A DNA stretch of 64,000 nt from the NCBI GenBank assembly GCA_963775575.1, contig CAVZJG010000002.1:2046001-2110000 (forward strand), given 5' to 3'. Shown in pieces: positions 61,382 to 64,000 of the stretch. A program made the translations under genes and the position numbers. The stretch comes from Roseiarcus sp963775575. Its GTDB lineage: Bacteria; Pseudomonadota; Alphaproteobacteria; Rhizobiales; Beijerinckiaceae. The notes beneath the pieces were generated by a model that saw only the letters and a list, made by a program, of their open reading frames with translations, was not told the origin of the DNA and did not search any database. Within the stretch, counting starts at the first letter, position 1; the number at the start of each line of letters is the position of its first letter.

Positions 61382-61900
61382 ATGTCGGCGGGGCGGATGG
61401 CGGTTCGGGCGTTGTGGGCGAGTGCGCTTGTCGTGTCGCTCGCCGGCGCGGCGCGCGCGCGCGAAATGGTCGAATTTCCTTCGCCCTATTCGGCGGGAAC
61501 GATCGTGATCAGCCAGAGCGCGCGCAAGTTGTTTCTGATCGTCGATTCGCGCACCGCCATCGCCTATCCGGTCGCCGTCGCCAAACGCGGCAAGGAATGG
61601 AGCGGCGCCGCTCGGGTCGACGGCAAATACGTCGATCCGGCGTGGTCGCCCCCCGCCGTGGTGCGCCGCGACCACCCAGAAATGCCCGACTTGATCCCGG
61701 GCGGCTCGCCGCACAACCCGATGGGCGCGCGCGCCATCACCCTCGATCGCGACGAGGTCGCCATCCACGGCACCACGGCGGCGATGCGCCCCTCGGTCGG
61801 CACGGCGGCTTCCTATGGCTGCATCCGCATGTACAACGAGGACGTCATCGATCTCTACGATCGCGTCAGCGTCGGCGCGCCGGTCGTGATGACGCGGTGA
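61382..61900 (+). CDS. L,D-transpeptidase (YkuD domain)
   Basis: This 172-aa exported enzyme has a signal peptide (MSAGRMAVRALWASALVVSLAGAARA). The YkuD domain follows, with VISQSARKLFLIVD, IHGTTAAMRPSVG (His130) and SYGCIRMYNEDV carrying the nucleophile Cys147. It cross-links meso-diaminopimelate residues in peptidoglycan or attaches lipoproteins in the periplasm. Three nearby in-frame ATG codons are possible starts; 61382 is chosen for signal-peptide length and the 'gagggcgg' upstream. It is about 120 bp after the exporter permease. Confidence 0.88.
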   Translation: MSAGRMAVRALWASALVVSLAGAARAREMVEFPSPYSAGTIVISQSARKLFLIVDSRTAIAYPVAVAKRGKEWSGAARVDGKYVDPAWSPPAVVRRDHPEMPDLIPGGSPHNPMGARAITLDRDEVAIHGTTAAMRPSVGTAASYGCIRMYNEDVIDLYDRVSVGAPVVMTR

Positions 61901-61909
61901 GGCGAATCG

Positions 61910-62137
61910 TTAGAAGTCGGAGGCGATGCCTTTGACCTCCCAATCGCCGTAGCGAATGGGATCGAGTCCGCCTCGACCCGCAAACTCGGGCGCGCGCCGC
62001 GCCTTTTCGCGCGACCGGCGCTCTTCGGCTTCCGCCAGGGCGCGTCGGGCCGCGTCCGGCAGGTCTGGTCTTGGCGCGTTCGCCGCGCTCTCGTCGTTTG
62101 CGAGGCCGCCCGCCCGGCTGGAATTCGACGCCGCCAT
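61910..62137 (-). CDS. Succinate dehydrogenase assembly factor 4 (DUF1674)
   Basis: This 75-aa protein is almost entirely the DUF1674/SDHAF4 motif. A low-complexity Ala/Arg/Glu-rich helix is followed by the conserved C-terminus GRGGLDPIRYGDWEVKGIASDF, whose DPxRYGDWExxG core is diagnostic. SDHAF4 binds flavinylated SdhA and helps SDH assembly. ATG 62137 is preceded by GGAG. It is convergent with the L,D-transpeptidase gene and divergent from rsmB, an arrangement common in Rhizobiales. Confidence 0.9.
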   Translation of the reverse strand: MAASNSSRAGGLANDESAANAPRPDLPDAARRALAEAEERRSREKARRAPEFAGRGGLDPIRYGDWEVKGIASDF

Positions 62138-62280
62138 GGGCAAATCTCCTTTTGCGCGTCGCTCAATCTACATCGGCGGCGCGGGCCGGAAAAGGCCGTT
62201 CCCTGCGGCGCTTCCGCACAGAAGTTTCGCCCTGTAGTGTTAACGTGGGCGGCGCCTCACTGATTCGGCAAGGGCGGACA

Positions 62281-63660
62281 TTGCAGCCAAACAGACCAAA
62301 CGGCTTCGGCGCGCGCGGGTCGCGGAGTTCTCCGCCCCCGCAGGATACGGCGCCAGGGCTCGCTGCTCGATTGGCCGCCGCGCATGCGGTCGTGGACGTC
62401 CTTTCCCTCGCGCGATCGCCGGAGGAACGCGTCGGCGCCGGCGAATTCGAGACCCGGTTCGCCGGGCTCGACGCGCGCGACCGCGCGCTGGCGCGATCGA
62501 TCGCCGCCGTTTCGTTTCGCCGGTTGGGCACGATCCGCAAGGGGCTCGGCCGCTTTCTGGAAAAAGGGCTGCCCAAGCGCGCCGGCGCGCTGGAATGGAT
62601 CCTGATCGTCGCGGCGGCGCAATTGTTGTTTCTCGACGTTCCCGATCACGCCGCCGTCGATCTGGCGGTGCGCGCGACGCGGCTCGATCCCGGCGCCGCG
62701 CCTTTCGCCGCGCTCGTCAACGCGGTGCTGCGCAACTTCGCGCGCGCGAAGGAAGAAATCCTCGCGAGCGCCGACCCGCTCGACGACGACGCGCCGCATT
62801 GGCTCGCCCAGCGCTGGCGCGCCCATTACGGCGAAGCGACGGCGTGGGCGATCGCGCGTGCTCATCGCGATGAGCCGACCCTCGACCTCAGCGTCAAGAG
62901 CGACGCCGAGGGCTGGGCGCGGCGGCTCGACGGCGTCGTCCTTCCCACCGGATCGGTTCGCCTGGAGACCCACGCCGCGATCGCCGAACTCGAGGGCTAC
63001 GCCGAGGGCGCATGGTGGGTTCAGGACGCCGCCGCCGCGTTGCCGGCGCGGCTGCTCGGGGTCGGCGCGGGCGTGCGGGTCGTCGATCTCTGCGCCGCCC
63101 CCGGCGGCAAGAGCGCCGAACTGGCGATCGCGGGCGCGAACGTCACCGCCGTCGATCGCTCGGCGGAGCGGCTGAAACGGTTCGCCGCGAACTTTCAGCG
63201 CCTGCGCCTGGAGGCGGAAATCGTGGTGTCGAACGCGCTGAGCTTCGAGGCGCCGCCGTTCGACGCGACGCTGCTCGATGCGCCGTGCACGGCGACGGGG
63301 ACGATTCGTCGCCACCCCGACGTCGCCTGGATCAAGCGACAGGGCGACCTGCCGGCGCTCGTCGAATTGCAGAGCCGGCTTCTCGACAAGGCGGTCGCGC
63401 TGACTAAGCCCGGGGGGACGATCGTTTATTGCGCCTGCTCGCTGGAGCCGGAGGAGGGCGAGGGCCAGATCGCGGCGCTGCTGCGCCGCAATCCCGACGT
63501 CCGCCGCATGCCGATCGAGCCGGCGGAAATCGGCGGCCTCGCCGAGTGCGTCAACGCCGCCGGCGAATTGCGCACGCTGCCCTGCCATTTGCAGGGGCCG
63601 ACGCCGCGGCTCTCCGGCCTCGACGGCTTCTTCGCCGCCCGGCTGCAAAGGAGGCCGTGA
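62281..63660 (+). CDS. rsmB: 16S rRNA m5C methyltransferase RsmB-like (NusB + NOP2/Sun domains)
   Basis: This 459-aa protein has an N-terminal NusB-like RNA-binding domain (about 25-160, FAGLDARDRALARSI...) and a C-terminal NOP2/Sun Rossmann methyltransferase. The SAM site is VVDLCAAPGGKSAELA (near 272). The two Cys of m5C methyltransferases are in DAPCTATGTIRRHPD (near 335) and YCACSLEPEEGE (near 387). It methylates C967-equivalent cytosine in 16S rRNA. The start is TTG 62281 with 'aagggcgg' upstream; longer frames overlap SDHAF4. purH follows 110 bp later. Confidence 0.9.
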   Translation: MQPNRPNGFGARGSRSSPPPQDTAPGLAARLAAAHAVVDVLSLARSPEERVGAGEFETRFAGLDARDRALARSIAAVSFRRLGTIRKGLGRFLEKGLPKRAGALEWILIVAAAQLLFLDVPDHAAVDLAVRATRLDPGAAPFAALVNAVLRNFARAKEEILASADPLDDDAPHWLAQRWRAHYGEATAWAIARAHRDEPTLDLSVKSDAEGWARRLDGVVLPTGSVRLETHAAIAELEGYAEGAWWVQDAAAALPARLLGVGAGVRVVDLCAAPGGKSAELAIAGANVTAVDRSAERLKRFAANFQRLRLEAEIVVSNALSFEAPPFDATLLDAPCTATGTIRRHPDVAWIKRQGDLPALVELQSRLLDKAVALTKPGGTIVYCACSLEPEEGEGQIAALLRRNPDVRRMPIEPAEIGGLAECVNAAGELRTLPCHLQGPTPRLSGLDGFFAARLQRRP

Positions 63661-63769
63661 GCGCGCGATCGGATGCGCGGGGGCGCGACGAGAGGGCGAG
63701 TTTCGATCGCGGCGAAAGCGTGGTAAGGCGCGCCGACATTTCCGCTGCTAACCTTGCGAGCCCCACATA

Positions 63770-64000
63770 ATGCCCATCGATCCTCTCGCGCCGGTCGGCC
63801 GCGCGCTGATTTCCGTGTCCGACAAGTCCGGATTGACCGAGCTGGGCCTCGCCCTCGCCGCGCGCGGAATCGAGATCGTCTCCACCGGCGGCACCGCCGC
63901 GGCGCTGGCGAAGGCGGGCGTCGCCGTCGTCGACGTCGCCGAGCTCACCGGATTTCCGGAGATGATGGACGGGCGGCTGAAGACGCTGCATCCGAGCGTT
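63770..64000 (+). CDS. purH: PurH, AICAR transformylase/IMP cyclohydrolase (3' partial)
   Basis: The first 77 codons are seen before the window ends. They encode the MGS-like IMP cyclohydrolase domain of PurH: ALISVSDKSGLTELGLALA, IEIVSTGGTAAALAKAG and ELTGFPEMMDGRLKTLHP, which are near-invariant in PurH. It catalyses the last two steps of purine synthesis. The ATG at 63770 gives the usual short N-terminal lead. The rest lies beyond the right edge. Confidence 0.93.
   Translation, partial: MPIDPLAPVGRALISVSDKSGLTELGLALAARGIEIVSTGGTAAALAKAGVAVVDVAELTGFPEMMDGRLKTLHPSV

Overview
The window is a high-GC chromosome segment from an alphaproteobacterium, most probably Hyphomicrobiales (a Beijerinckiaceae- or Roseiarcaceae-like lineage). 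This rests on the protein families, the SDHAF4/rsmB/purH neighbourhood, the Rhizobiales-style integrase and the tRNA-Gly sequence. No rRNA, CRISPR array or replication origin was seen.

Layout. (1) 1-18.4 kb is resident chromosome: an LTXXQ/Spy-like periplasmic protein, an HpcH/HpaI aldolase, a HAD phosphatase, a very large pyruvate:ferredoxin oxidoreductase-like protein (1669 aa) translationally coupled to a 946-aa NfnB-NfnA-type fusion, and a four-gene glucan cluster (GH15, GH144-like, SbmA/BacA-like ABC protein, divergent GH3). (2) 18.6-21.6 kb holds an IS66-family element interrupted by a second IS66-type element. Both target duplications are intact and 8 bp long. (3) 21.6-59.4 kb is a genomic island of about 37.7 kb. 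A perfect 41-bp direct repeat of the 3' half of tRNA-Gly(TCC) flanks it, and an integrase gene abuts the intact tRNA. (4) 59.4-64 kb is resident chromosome again: tRNA-Gly, an ABC-2 exporter pair, an L,D-transpeptidase, SDHAF4, rsmB and the start of purH.

The island carries two themes. The first is a divergent corrinoid methyl-transfer module at 24.5-34.9 kb. One arm runs corrinoid protein, Zn-type UroD/MtaA-like methyltransferase, DUF1638 protein, homocysteine S-methyltransferase. The other runs RACE-type reductive activator, second DUF1638 protein, second UroD-family protein. The activator has an in-frame amber codon and the second UroD gene is broken, so the module looks partly decayed. 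The second theme is sugar catabolism: two complete ribose/xylose-type ABC importers, an SMP-30 lactonase, a D-2-hydroxyacid dehydrogenase, a KDPG-type aldolase, a PfkB (KDG-type) kinase, an aldehyde dehydrogenase, a galactokinase coupled to a third UroD-family protein, and GntR and IclR regulators. A plausible but unproven reading is uptake and oxidation of O-methylated sugars or sugar acids, with corrinoid-dependent demethylation.

The island edges and inner joints are full of broken mobile DNA: two defective tyrosine recombinases, an integrase with a frameshift, IS1380 and IS256 elements, and remnants of MT-A70, PilZ, ArsR and RraA genes.
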